Below, piece after piece: positions 1 to 13,700 of a stretch of 64,000 nt of DNA (within the stretch, counting starts at the first letter, position 1; the number at the start of each line of letters is the position of its first letter). This stretch comes from Tridacna crocea (taxonomy: Eukaryota; Mollusca; Bivalvia; Cardiida; Cardiidae). Position numbers and translations under genes: made by a program. The notes below the pieces were generated by a model. The model did not search any database. It saw nothing but the letters and a program-made list of their open reading frames with translations, and was not told the DNA's origin. The stretch lies in the NCBI GenBank assembly GCA_943736015.1, contig OX031065.1:3293501-3357500 (forward strand). Reading direction: 5' to 3'.

Positions 1-646
1 AATTCTCCGTGAGATGCACGCGCAGTAATTGAGAACCAGCCAAATGGGAGCAAACATAAGGTAAAAAGGAATACTGTAAATGATCCAATATTAGGTTCAG
101 AAATACGTGAATCTCGTGGGATTTGAATAATAAACTATACAGAAACTTGACATTGGTCACTATTCTGTCTGAAAATTTAATAAATTTGAAAAATGTCCTA
201 TTTTTGGGGATTGCTACCTGCCCCCTGACGGGCATTTTCGGCTCACCCAGCCGATTTTCTAGTCGGCATAGGCGAGTGCTACTATTTTTCCCTGTTTAAA
301 GGTGGCCCTTCAGATTTTGGGACAAAAATCTTACAAAAATACAAAAAAATCATCCTTGTACTACCAAAGCCTTATAATTTTAATTCATTAAACCCCAGTA
401 GTCGAAAACCATCCGACAACTAGATAAATTAGAAATTTACTACAGCCCAGGTCGACACTAAAGGTTTTAACACAATCTATTTTTACATGAGCAACTCGCT
501 CATTTATATACCGGAAATATACAGATGAAGCTTCAAACATAGCATCCAAAGTTCTAGACATTATGGAAAATAATTAAACATTTGTTATGTTATGGAATTC
601 AATAGTCATTAGTCACGTATATCTATCTGAGTAATGAACACTTTCT

Positions 647-880
647 TTACTCTTTACCACACAATCCCTAGTTTGAACAATTAAAGGATTGAAAGGAATT
701 AAAGGAAAAGCACTTTTAAAAACAGTTTGGGAAAAGAATGAAATACTGGTAACCAGTATTTCTTCTTTTTTCACACAATGTTTTCTACTTTTTTGAACGA
801 AAATTGATGTATTTGTGTAAATATCTAGCTTTTTGTCTGCAATGGATCTACCTAAACTTTTCTTGTTTGGTAAAGAGTAA
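647..880. mobile_element. TTAA hairpin MITE, decayed
   Basis: Full length but diverged; hairpin core ACTGGTAACCAGT, ends TCTTTACC and GGTAAAGA. Confidence 0.75.
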
Positions 881-904
881 ACCCTTTTCGACACAACTCC
901 TAGT

Positions 905-1134
905 TTTAACCCTTTCCCAAACAATCCCTGGTTTTTACGGGTCAGGAATAGGAGCCTTTTGAAAACATTATGGGAAAAGGAGAAAATGCTGATAACCAGC
1001 ATTTTCTCCTTCTCCCACAATTTTTTCTACCCTATCATATAGAAAAATCATCTTTTTAGCAACTGTTAATTTGTCATCTGCAAAATGCTTTCAATTTGGC
1101 CTGGTCCAAAATTTGCAGTTTGGGAAAGGGTTAA
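905..1134. mobile_element. TTAA hairpin MITE (C)
   Basis: TTAA at both ends; left CCCTTTCCCAAACAATCC, right GTTTGGGAAAGGG. A decayed copy (1131-1310) abuts and shares its right TTAA. Confidence 0.9.
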
Positions 1135-1307
1135 TGACCCTAGTCACCTGCCTTGAAAAAGAACCCTTTTGTTGGCAAGCACTGTCTGCTCTTCTCACAA
1201 TGTTTTCTACCCTTGCACAGAAAGTTTCTTTTTTTTTAAAGCAACACTTGTCATCGGCAATTACTTTCTTCTTGGACCAGCCTAAAAATTTGTCATTTGG
1301 TGAAAAA

Positions 1308-1535
1308 TAAACCCACTGCTACACAATCCCGACTTTTAACAACCCTGAGAAAGACGCCTTTTGAAAACATTTTAATAGTAAAGGAAAAAATGCTGGTAAC
1401 CAGCAGTTTCTCCTTTTCCCACAATGTTTTCTACCCTTCCGAAATCAAACTTCAATTTTGGATTCACATTTTGTCATCTGCAAATGCTTTGAATTTGGAC
1501 TAGTCCAACATTTTTGTCATTTGGTAAAGAGTTAA
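1308..1535. mobile_element. TTAA hairpin MITE (A)
   Basis: Core GCTGGTAACCAGC; right end GGTAAAGAGTTAA. It ends 45 bp before coding exon 1 of the C18orf63 homologue. Confidence 0.85.
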
Positions 1536-1579
1536 AATAGTTGATGTGGATTCTTTTTTCCTATATATGCAAGTAGCAG

Positions 1580-1742
1580 GTATGCATGACAACTTCAGAC
1601 AGCATGATGGCCAAAAACCTGTCATCCTTTTTACAAACCTACCACCTTTTAGTCAGCTCCTAGCTTTAACTGTCAGGATCACCGGTACATCTAATTGCAG
1701 ACAGAGTTTAAATGGATTTCAACCTCAAATCATAAAGTGCAG
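1580..1742 (+). CDS. C18orf63: C18orf63 homologue, coding exon 1
   Basis: The acceptor CAG follows a pyrimidine tract and the ATG is at 1582. The exon encodes MHDNFRQHDGQKPVILFTN and onwards to ...IIKC, then AG, with donor gtaagg. It ends in phase 2 and joins the A at 3071 to make an Arg codon. LFTNLPPF matches the human N-terminal FFITLPDL segment. Confidence 0.8.
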
Positions 1743-4700
1743 GTAAGGTTTGCTAGATCTAGTATCTCCATCAGACAAGCATGTTTTGTGTCTTGGAGAG
1801 CTCCAGATTTATGGAGTGATTTTGATTTCAAAATTGAAAACAGAAATTATTATCCACTAAACCCAATGCTGTGGATACTCATTAGAATCGTCTCATCGAG
1901 ACAATTCGATGAGACGATTCTAATGAGTACCCACAAGATAGGGTTTTGAAGAGGAATGATTGATTTAGAAATGCAATCACTCCCTCTTATCTGGGGCTAT
2001 GCACACATACTGGTACATACTGTCTTTTCTAAATATAGCTCATACAGGACAAAGGATAAGTCATGTAACAGCTCTTACAAAAATCCTCCCCAGGCCGGCT
2101 CTGAACCTTGTATCTCTGGGTCCCAAGGCAAATGCTCTACCATCTCGCTACAAAAGCTGGCTGTATAGCAAGGTTGTATAAAATGTCCCCCTCTATACAA
2201 ACACAAGCTATACATCTATATCTATCTGTAGGATCGATAAGTATACTACATGAAGATGTTAAAGACAATCATATGGACCATGCTCTGTGAAATAAGGGCT
2301 TAACTCTTTACCAAACAACAAAATTGCAGAATGGTCCAAATGAAAGCTCTTGCAGATGACAAAATAAACGTAACTCAAAAATTGAAACTTATTTCTAGCA
2401 GGGTAGAAGACATTGTGAGAAAAGGAGAAAATGCTGGTTTCCAGCATTTTCTCCTTTTCCCACAATGTTTTCAAAAGGCTTCCTACTCGGGGTCTTAAAA
2501 ACCAGGGATTGTTTGGCAAAGGGTTAATGTGCCTGCTAAAAGATTCAACCATGTAAACCTGCACCATCTGTGCAGGCAGACATGGGTTTAAACTTTTTTA
2601 TATTTGTAGATTTGTGTATTTAAGCCCTTTTTTCTCAGAGCATAGCTCATTAAATTATGTATATACATAAAAAAATCATGGCGGGGAATCACATGACACA
2701 ACAACAACAACAATGATCGATATTTGAAAAAAATCCCCGACTTCAGGTAAGAAAAGCTTCAATAATTCCGTTAATACATGACCGATTAGAATTTGGTTTG
2801 AAGCAGAGAAGGTGGAAGGACTCCAGGGATTTGCTTGATGTGTTAGATTTTTTAAACAACACCTGATAAAAAAGTTATTGACGAGCAAACAAATTTTTTA
2901 CCCTGGATAATTTGTTTGCTTCAAACCAAATTCAAATCGGTCATGTATTAATGGAATTATTGAAGATTTTCTTACCTGAAGTCGGGGAATTTTTTCAAAT
3001 ATCAATCATTGTTGTTGTTGTTGTGTCACGTGATTCCCCGCCGTGAAAATGCTTGATGATCTTCTTTCAGAGAATTCATTTTTACAGAACCGGATGTCAT
3101 CGGGTCACCAAGTGCTGATGTACATGATAATTGTTTCTTCCTCATTGCTCAGGTATGAAGTCCTTTGATATTGCCTTTATATAAATTATTCTTGCAAATC
3201 TGCTGGAGATGGTCTCCAATCCCATAGAATTTACTGTCTTTACTGTTTACATATCAGCCATATGACCCATGCTCTGTGAATAGAGGGTTAACGCATCTGC
3301 AAAAAGTATCAACTCATGTCAGCCTGCGCAGTCCGCGCAGGCTGACATGGATTGAAACTTTTTGTTATAGATATATTTCTGTAAACCCCAAAAAAGTAGA
3401 GGGGGATATACTGGTTTCAAAGTGCGTAAACTATCTTTTCTCATAGCACCAATCATATTAAAGTTCCTTTCCCTGGTATTTTGCTAAAATTGGTTTTGAA
3501 AAATAGTAAAGGCAATTACAAAAACTAGATCAATACTTTTGAATACTTAATTAATATTATAAAGAAAAGAAATAAAAAAAGAATGAAAGATGTTAGCGTG
3601 AAACAAAGAGCATGGCAAATTAAAATTGAATGAAACTTGACAGGGCTAAACCCATTACCAAACAACAAGGTGACTTCGCAAAATTGAAAGCATTAATTTT
3701 GCACATCATAAAATAGTCTGGACTCAAAGATCTAAATTTGTTTTCGGAAAGGTAGAGTGTAGGAAAACCAGAAAAAGTTGATAACGAGCATTTTCTACTT
3801 TATCTACCATTTTTTCAAAAGTTTTCTTTTTTATTGTTGTTGAAACTCAGAAATGTTTGGTAAAAGGTTAAACTATTAGTGTCCAGCCATCCAAAGATCA
3901 CAAAAGTTCTAGACAGGCCACCTATTATCTGATTCAGTGTTTTAGAGATTAAGATCCAAACTTTTGCTGAAAAATGGCTTTGGGATACTCCCCCCCTCAA
4001 CTCACCCCATCCCATAAAAAAGTGTCCTTGAAAGATACTGAAATAGTGCAAATTGAATTTGTATAAACATGTTCAAAAGAAAAGTAGAAAATATGATTGA
4101 AATATTTCAGGCTGCTGTGATTAAATCTGGAAGAATTCAAGCTCGGATAAACAGGGTTGGCTTACAGGTATTGTTTAACAAATTGTACAATTTAGACCGG
4201 CCAGTAACCTTTTTAGCTCATTTGTTTTTGCAGAAAACATCAAAGTATTGTTACAACCATGTCATTTTAGTGATGGTTTTTTTTGTGCAAAAAATTTGAC
4301 ATTCTCTGTCATTATTAAAGACAGATATATATACAGAGTTTATGGAAACAACATACATTGAACAAGAATGATTAAGAACAGTAGAAACATTATCATCGGA
4401 TAAATCATTTAACTCTTTACCAAACGACAAAATTTTAGACTGGTTCAAATTGAAAGCATTTGCAGACGACAAAATAAAGGTGACTGAAAAATTGAAATTT
4501 GTTCTAGGAAGGGTAGAAAACACTGTGGGAAAAGGAGAAAATGCTGGTTACCAGCATTTTCTCCTTTTCCTACAGTGTTTTCAAAAGGCTTCTTTCTCAG
4601 GGGCGTCAAAAGTAGGGATTGTGTGGTAATGGGTTAAGGAATGAAGAGAATTTTATTTTTTTCATGGAGGTATGATAAAAAAAAACCTAATCACAATGTA

Positions 4701-7700
4701 TGAAATACACAAAAGTGTGATTAGGGTTTTTTTTTTTCATACCTCCATGAAAAAAATAAAATTCTCTTCATTCCTTATAATTTAATATTACAGAAATAAT
4801 TCAAACTGCATTCCTCTTCATTAGTTTTAAATCTGATGTTGGAGTTTTTAAAGTTCCTTCCACTCATATTTGTATGGCACAAGAATATAACAAGAAAACA
4901 GTTTTCAGATCCCCAATAATGAATATTAACCAATACAATGAAAGTAAAGGAGCAAAGCAGTGTGTAGGACTTGCAAAAGTAACCCTCAGCAAAAGTAGTT
5001 CCAGCTCTGCTGAAATTTTTTTTTTCATGGAGCTATGAAAAGAATTTTTCAGCCAATCAGAACTTGCCAATTTGCATGAAAACAACCGATATTAAATTAT
5101 ATTAAAATTAGAATGAGATAAAGGATATCTAATTCAAGTTATTCATATCAAAAGGGTTACCAATACAACAGGGACAGATAACCATGAAAAAATTGTCACA
5201 GTAATGCACCCTTTTGGACATAAAATTTTCACTGAAAGGTTACTGTAGTTTAGCATTGACACCTGCATGCAGTGCTATTAATTATGTGTTGTAGATGATT
5301 AATGACTAGTACATACCCTTAAATCTGTTAGTGGGAAATATCCTTATTGTACAATTTTATGAATAGTTCTCTGAGTAATGGACATTCGATTCTTAAGAAC
5401 GTTCTTTGTCTTATTCGCCAGAATTTTTTACATTTGTAAGTAACACAACTTCTGATTGGCTAAAGAATGGTTTAGCCTATCAGAATTTCTGTTAGTTACA
5501 AATTTAGAAAACTTTGGAGAATAGACTAAGAATATTCTCAAGAATGGTTGGTGAATACCGGCCCAGGCAGATCCACAATCAGACTTCATTCTCACTGCAG
5601 TCTTATCATGATCCACACTGTTCACCAAAGGAAAGTTGCTCTTGTCTTTCAAAGAGTGAAAAATAAGTAAGCTTGATAATGTGTGAAAAGTCATAACTTG
5701 AACTCTTTACCTAAACTACAAAATTTTAGACTTATTTGAATTAAAAACATTTGCAGATGACAAAATGATTGTAACCCAAATGATTTTCAGCATGTTTGAA
5801 AATATTGTGGGCAAAGGAGAAAATGCTGGTTTCCAGCATTTTCTCCTTTTCCTACAATGTTTTCAAGAGCTTTCTTTCTGTGTTTCATTAAAATTTGGGG
5901 TCATGTAGTAAAGGGTTACTAGTCATCTTTGAAGACCACAGTATATGATTCGGTCTACATTACTGGTAGGTCACACCCGCCTACGAAGTGATGCCTGAAC
6001 TGTATCAATCCTGTTTAAAGTATACACTGCAGGCTAGAATATCCCCCAACTGGAACAAAGTCGGTCAATGGTACTTACAAGGTAAGTATTTCAGTTTTAT
6101 TTCATTTAAACATATTTTTCCTACATTGGTTGACAAACAAGTCTTGCAGTTTATACTAATCTCTCTTGGTTCTACTTCATATGAGCTATGTTTAGTAAAG
6201 ACAGTATGTGCCAGTATGTGTGCAGAGCTCCAGATATAAGAGGGAGTGATGGTATTCTAAATTCATCATTCCTCTTCAAAACCCTACATTGTGGGTACTC
6301 ATTAAAATGGCTCATCAAGATGATTCTAATGAGTATCCACAGCATAGGGTTTAGTGGATAATAATTACTGTTTTCAATTTTGAAATCAAAATCACTCCAT
6401 CGATCTGGAGCTCTGTGTGTGATTTCTTGAAACTAGCTCTTGCACCAAATATGTTGGTCAGTGAACAGTCACAAATTTAAAATCCACTCCAGGAGTGTCA
6501 AACTTGGGACCTCATGATTATGAGATCTACACTCTTCCTCACTACCACCGAAAACACAGAGATGGTTTTGTCCGATTCTAGGCAGACATTTATCACCTTA
6601 CCTCCCTTGTCTTCAGCGCACTATTCTTACAAATTCTGTTATCATAAAGATCTGAGGTAAAATTTTCTGTTGACGTATAATGAGTGTTGTGATGTCATCT
6701 GTCATTGACATCATCATTTGAGCTACAGTCATCATCTGTAAATGCTGTACATTTGGCCCAGTCTAGAATTTTGTCATTTGGTACAAAGGTAAGAGTTGAT
6801 TCTGCATGCACTTGTATTTTTTCCAGGGCGTGACTTTTTGACATTAAGTGGATGTTGCAATGGTATAAGTATGTATACACTTAGTTTTTGATATGTTACC
6901 CGTCAGGGGAAAAGGGACCATCTGGAAATTCTGTGTACATCAATTAGATGAAAACAGATCAATGATAGCGCAGGTCAATCCAAGTTGATAGTTCAAAAGG
7001 ATTGTATTGTAAGGCAGAATGACCACTTTTAACCCTTTCCCAAACGACAAACTTCTGGACTAGACCAAAATGAAAGCATTTGCAGACGAAAATTCAACTC
7101 TTGCTCAAAAAAAGATGATTTTTGTCTATGATAGGATAGAAAACATTGTGGGAAAAGGAGAAAATGCTGGTTACCAGCATTTTCTCCTTTTCCCATAATG
7201 TTTTCAAAAGACTACTATTCCAGACCCGTAAAAACCAGGGATTGTTTGGGAGAGAGTTAATGCAGAAAATATCATAAAAGTGAAAAGTGTCGACGCTGGT
7301 GAGCCTGTGTAATTTGCGCAGTCTAACTAGGGTTGACACTTTGCAGTTCCCAGAAGGTCCCTATTTGCTTGATGGGTCACTTATATTTCTTCAGAAGTTT
7401 GACATTTTTCAGTGCAATAAACATATCAGGTATAGAGGATAAAGTTCTATGGATACAGTCTTGTGTTTTTTTTTTTGTAAAAAATTGACTTTTTATCCAT
7501 AGATGTAATCTGTGATATAGATAAATGAGTGGAAATCAAACTTGTTGGTACGAATATTTATCTTCACTTTACCCTTTACCACATGATCCTGGGTGATTAT
7601 GACCCTAGAGAACAAAACTTTTGAAAACATTGTGAGAAAAGAAGAAAATAGTGGTAACCAGTGTGTCACATGTCATTTGTCATTTGCAAATGCTATGACT

Positions 7701-10700
7701 ATGGAAGAGTGAAAAATTTTGTCATGTGATAAAGCGTTAAGTACATAAGAATTCTAGCATGCAGCATTTTTTTTGGTAAACTTTTAGAAATCTCATGTCA
7801 ACGTTTTTTTTTATACTTTGTGTGTGTTTTTGTAACAGAGGTCGACATTACAGTGAATCAGAGCGAGTTATTTTTCACACTGGAGGCTACAACATTCAAG
7901 ACAGCACCTTTGAAGGTAATTCATGAAAACTTCCATCAAGATATTGAATAAATGATTCAGTCCTTTGGTCTTTTTATACCCCCCAAAACTCTGTTTGGGG
8001 GGTATATAGGAGTCAGCTTGTCGGTCGGTCCGTCGGTCCGTCGGTTGGTCTGTAGCTTTTTGTCTGCTCTATTTCTCAGAAACTACTGGATGAATTTTAT
8101 TCAAACTTCACAGGTAAACTCAGTATCAAGCAGAGATGTACATATGAAATGTTGGTTATGGTTCATTGACTTTTCACTGAGTTATGGCCCTTTCATGAAA
8201 TTTCTTGTCTGCTCTTTTTCTCATCAACTATAGGACAGATTTGGTTCAAACTATACAAATAGACTCAGTATAAAGCAGAGATTTGCATATCCTATTTTGG
8301 TTATGGTTTATTTAGGTTTCATGGAGTTATGGCCCTTTGATGATTCTGAACAAATTTCTTTTTCATACTTAAATTTTGTCCGGAGCATATCTCCAAAACT
8401 ATACTAGCCAGGGTTATGAAATTTCATGGGTGGATAGATCTCATCGAGGGGAGGTGCAGAGCACAGGAATCATTACTCTTGCTAGCTTAATTTTTGAGTT
8501 ATTGCCCTTTGTTGTTTTTTTTATACTTGAATTTTGTCCGGAGCGTATCTCCAAAACTATACTAGCTAGGGTTATGAAATTTCATGGGTGGATAGATCTC
8601 ACCAAGGGGGAGTGCAGTGCACAGGAAATATAACTCTTGCTTGCTTAATTTTTGAGTTATTGCCCTTTGTCATTTTTAATACTTGAATTTGGTCTTGAGC
8701 GTATCTCCAAAACTATACTAGCTAGGGTTATGAAATTTCATGGCTGGATAGATCTCACCAAGGGGGAGTGCAGTGCACAGGAATCATAACTCCTGCTCCC
8801 TTAATTTTTGAGTTATTGCCCTTTGTCATTTTTAATACTTGAATTGGGTCCGGTGAATATCTCCAAAACTATACTATCTAGGGTTATGAAATTTCATGGT
8901 TGGATATATCTCATCAAGGGGGAGTGCAGTGCATAGGAATTATAACTCCTGCTCCCTTAATTTTTGAGTTATTGCCCTTTGTCATTTTTAATACTTGAAT
9001 TGGGTCCAGTGAATATCTCCAAAACTATACTATCTAGGGTTATGAAATTTCATGGTTGGATATATCTCATCAAGGGGGAGTGCAGTGCATAGGAATTATA
9101 ACTCCTGCTCCCTTAATTTTTGAGTTATTGCCCTTTGTCGTTTTTAATACTTGAATTGGGTCCGGTGAATATCTCCAAAACTATACTAGCTAGGGTTATG
9201 AAAGTTCATGGTGGATAGATCTGGAGCGCATCTCCAAAACTATACTAGCTAGGGTTATGAAATTTCATGGATGGATAGATCTCATCAAGGGGGAGTGCAG
9301 TGCATAGGAATTATAACTCCTGCTCCCTTAATTTTTGAGTTATTGTCCTTTGTCGTTTTTAATACTTAAATTGGGTCTGGTGAATATATCCAAAACTATA
9401 CTAGATAGGGTTATGAAATTTCATTGGTGGATAGATCTGGAGCGTATCTCCAAAACTATACTAGCTAGGGTTATGAAATTTCATGGATGGATAGATCTCA
9501 TCAAGGGGGAGTGCAGTGCACAGGAATCATAACTCTTGCTCACTTGATTTTTGAGTTATTGCCCTTTGTCATTTTTCATACTTGAATTTGGTCCGGTGCA
9601 TGCCCCAGCTTAACAACTAGGGGTAAGACGGGTGTATCTTGCGACAATTCGCCGCTCATGTTCAACTCTTACTTTTGTACTTAACCATTCTGCATTCTGT
9701 GACAAAGACCTGTTTGGTGGCAAAGGAGCTGGTGGGGGGTATGATCACGTTGAGTGATAGCTCTAGTTTTATCTAATTTGAGAAGCAGATTATGAGTTTT
9801 AGCAGTCTGTGTGTATATACCTTTACTTTGACATATATAAACTTTAACCCTTTAACAAACAACAGAATTTTAGACTGGTCCAAGTTGAAAACATATGCAG
9901 ACAACAAAGTAAATATGATTGAAAAATTGAAACTTGGATTTAGAAGGGTAGAAAACATTGTGGAAAAAGGAGAAAATGCTGGTTACCAGCATTTTCTCCT
10001 TTTCCCACACTGTTTTCAGAAGGCTTCTTCCTCTAGGTCATAAAAACCAGGGGTGTTTGGCAAAGGGTTAAAATATTGCTACAAAGTGCCAATTTAATTT
10101 ATAGTTTGCTCCATGAGTTAACCTTTCAAGTGTCTACATGAACTAAAGCAATATTGTTAGCTAGGGCGTAAGAGTATTGCATTAGCAAGGCTGTTTCAAC
10201 TAAAGTATCTGAATACATTTGACAGTGAAGACTGAAGTTTTCTATGGTCTATCCTTGATCTATAATGTCCAAAAAATCAAGCTTGTTAAACTTTTACCAC
10301 ACAGCAAAATTTTGGACCAACCCAGATTGAAACCAGTTGTGGACGACAATTTCAGAGTGGCCTAAATGACACAATTTTTATGCTCCCCGAAGGGCGAGCA
10401 TATAGTCGCCGCTTCGTCTGTCCGTCCGTCTGTCAGAAGCGATTTCTCCACAACCCTTGGAGCAAATTGGATGAAACTTCATATATTAACTCCTTGGGGT
10501 AATGCGCCGATATACTTTTGCCGGATTTTCAATTTGACTCCGTGTCATGGAAAAAAGGGGCTTAATGCAAAATTGCAATTTTTACCAATATCTCATTCAG
10601 TCTTTTGTCAGAATATCATGAAACTTCATGGTTATATTGTTTATGGAAAGTCTTAGCATGTGCCCTTGCTATTTTTAATCTGGGCATTTTTTAAGTTGAC

Positions 10701-13700
10701 GTTCTGTCATGGAAAAAGGGGGCTTCTTGCAAGATTCTAATTTTTACTAATATTTCATTCAGTTTTGGTCAAAATTTCATTAAACTTCATGGTTATATTG
10801 TTTTTTAAGAGTTTCACCATGTGCTCTTGTTTCTTTATCTATGTGTTTTTCAATTTGACCCTCTGTCATGGAAAAAGGGGGTTTCTTGTAAAATGAAAAA
10901 GGGGCCCTAATGCAAAATTGCAATTTTTACTATCTTGTTCAGTTTTTGTCAACATTTCATGGTTATATCTTGTTTTACAAGTTTCAACATGTGCCCTTTG
11001 TTTTTGCAATCTATGAATTATTAATGCGCAAATATGTCTTTCCTGGTTTCTCAAATTAAGGCTGCATCACGGAAAAAGGGGACTTCATGGAAAAAATTGT
11101 TTCTAGGTTCTCCTTTATCAGTGCTCAAACCTTTGTGAAATTTCAAATCTGAACTTGTTGGAACGTTGCCCAGGTACCTCTCTTCCTTTTTCTCAATTTC
11201 AGGCTGCGTCTCGGAAAAAGGGGGCTTCATGTAAAAAATTGTTGTATGTAATATTTAATACATGACTGCTCAAAATTTTATGAAATTTCGAATTTTTAAT
11301 TATTATTAAAAAATGCCACAAACCACACACCCGTTGTATTTATTGCAATGATCCAATACTGTCTTATGGGAAAAGGAGGCTTAAAGGGGGCTTATTGGGC
11401 TTATTGTCCTCTACAAGTTTATGTTGGCTATCTCTAAGATAGTAATTGCCTTTTCACTTCAAATTTCGGGGGGCATGAACAGGTTCTTCTAGGATAAAAG
11501 AAGTGAATTTATATCAATTTCTTATATTTTATGACAAGCACTTGTTTGGGGAGCATAACCCGTCTCTGACGGCTCTTGTTTTCTAAAAGGATTAAAAACT
11601 TTGTGGGAAAAGGAGAAAATACTGGTTACCAGCATTTTCTCCTTTTCCCACAATGTTTTTAAAAGGTTTCTTCCTAAGGGTCGTTAAAAGTCGTCATTGT
11701 GTGGTAAAGGGTTAAAGACATATTAGAAAAAAAAAAGAAATTTACCAATGTTTTTCAAGGTGACAGACCTGGATATCACAACATCAAAACTAAACAAATT
11801 TTTAATAGATGGAAGTGCTCAGATTGATCATCATGACATTGCCTCTGACTGGTGTTTTATCCTGCCAAGGTATGCTTTACGGCTTATTTGATGATACATG
11901 TATTGTTTTTATCACATAAATAGGAGCAACAGTTTTGGTTTTTATACCAGTTCTCCACAAAATGAATGTTTTCCAGGGTATAATGGAGTCAGCCTGTCTA
12001 TCCATGTGTCCATCCATATGTCCATCTGTGTACAAACTACTAGCACATGTAATTGCCTGTTTCTGTCAAAGTACCGGCGGGGGTATTAAGTCACACTCAG
12101 TGACAGCTCTAGTTACATTAGGTTTGGCTCTTTCTCTTACTATGTTTTCTTGTTTTCAGTATCATTCAAAAAAGGTACTTTTGTTTCTTCTTATCTTTCT
12201 CTATTTAATGAAAAAATCAGTCCATGTTGTAATTGTAATGCTTCCAACAATCCCATGTTTTTATGACCTTGAAGAAAATGGGGTTTAAAGCTTTACCAAA
12301 CAATCCCTGTTTTTACAACCCTGAGATAGAAGCCCTTTGAAAACATTGTGGGAAAAGGAGAAAATGCTGGTAACCAGCATTTTCTCCTTTTCCCACTGTG
12401 TTTTCTACCATTCTGGAAACAGTTTCAATATGAATTACATTTATTTTGTCGTCTGCAAGTGCTTTTGATTTGGACATGTATAAAAATTTTGCCGTGTGTC
12501 ACAGGTGAGAGAGAAAATGCTGGTGACTAGGGTTAGTCTGTAATGAAAATAATGCAAGTCAAACTAAATGAGATCTATAAGGGTATATGTCTTTGATTGG
12601 GGTTAAAAACACTATTTTTTTCTATTAAGTCTCATATAACTTGCTTTTTCAGTATGAAAAAAGGCCGTATAATCAGCATCACTCACGAGGTACCAGAAGA
12701 ATGCCCCTTCATGTCATACAAGGACCTAAAAAGACACTGGAAAAATATGGTATGCCACAAAAGTTTCTGTGCTTTTTCTATTTCTGTCAATGATAAAATA
12801 TATTTTACTAGAAATGGAGAGAAAAAAATACAGTTTGTGTTACCATAAGGAAGATTTTTATGCCAAATTACATAATCATTAGCTAGGTGCCATGTGAATA
12901 GCATGTGCATAATCATATGTTTAACGCTTTACCACACAATGATGACTTTTAATGCCCCTGAGAAAGAAGCCTTTAGAAAACATTGTGGAAAAAGGAGAAA
13001 ATGCTGGTTACCAGCATTTTCTCCTTTTCCCACAAAGTTTCTACTGTATCACTAAACAATTGCACCATTTGAGTCACAGTGCAGTTGTTGTCTACATATG
13101 CTTTCAACTTGGAAGGGGCTAAAATTTTGTCCTTTGGTAAAGGGTTAAGCCTTGTCCAGCTGAAAGACATAAATGAAACTCTAAAGCGTATGGTAAAACT
13201 CGAGTAATGTTCTTTCAATGCTACTTAGTGGAGAAAAGAATCTCCTTATTGGACAGCGTAGGTCCAAAATCAGACTGCACACTTTGTGCAGTCTGATCTT
13301 GACTTGATATACACTGTCCACAAAAGGTCAGTGGGTCGCCTAAGGGTTAAAGGCTGCTGGGATTAGATTGTCTCAGAGAAAATCTTTCTGAGATCTTTGA
13401 TCAGACTGCACACTACATAAAATCTGATTTGATCTGTGCTGGCAGTAAAAGCAACCACTACTTTTCATTGGATTGTATGGGTTAACTCATTACCTAACAA
13501 CAGATTTTTAGGTTTGTCCAAATCAAAAGCATTTGAAGACAACAATAAGAGTGACTGAAAACTTAAAATTTGTTTTGTGAAGGGTAGAAAACATCATGGG
13601 AAAAGGAGAAAATGCTGATAACCAGCATTTTCTCCTTTTCCCACAATATTTTCTAAAGGCTTCTTTCTCAGGGTTGTCAAAAAGTAGGGATTGTGTGCTT

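Noticed and set aside
1-70. Possible upstream exon ending at 60 before gtaaaa.
   Set aside because: All three frames are closed by stops. It could only be untranslated, and nothing else supports it.
613-1310. Open frames such as 1020-613 with repeated phrases like MLVTSIFSFSHNVF, seen dozens of times across the window on both strands.
   Set aside because: They are translations of the MITE hairpin and flank. The same peptides recur wherever a copy lies and have no splice or codon support.
7965-9600. Possible CRISPR-like array of regularly spaced repeats.
   Set aside because: The units are ~156 bp and near-identical throughout with no distinct spacers; this is an animal genome tandem repeat.
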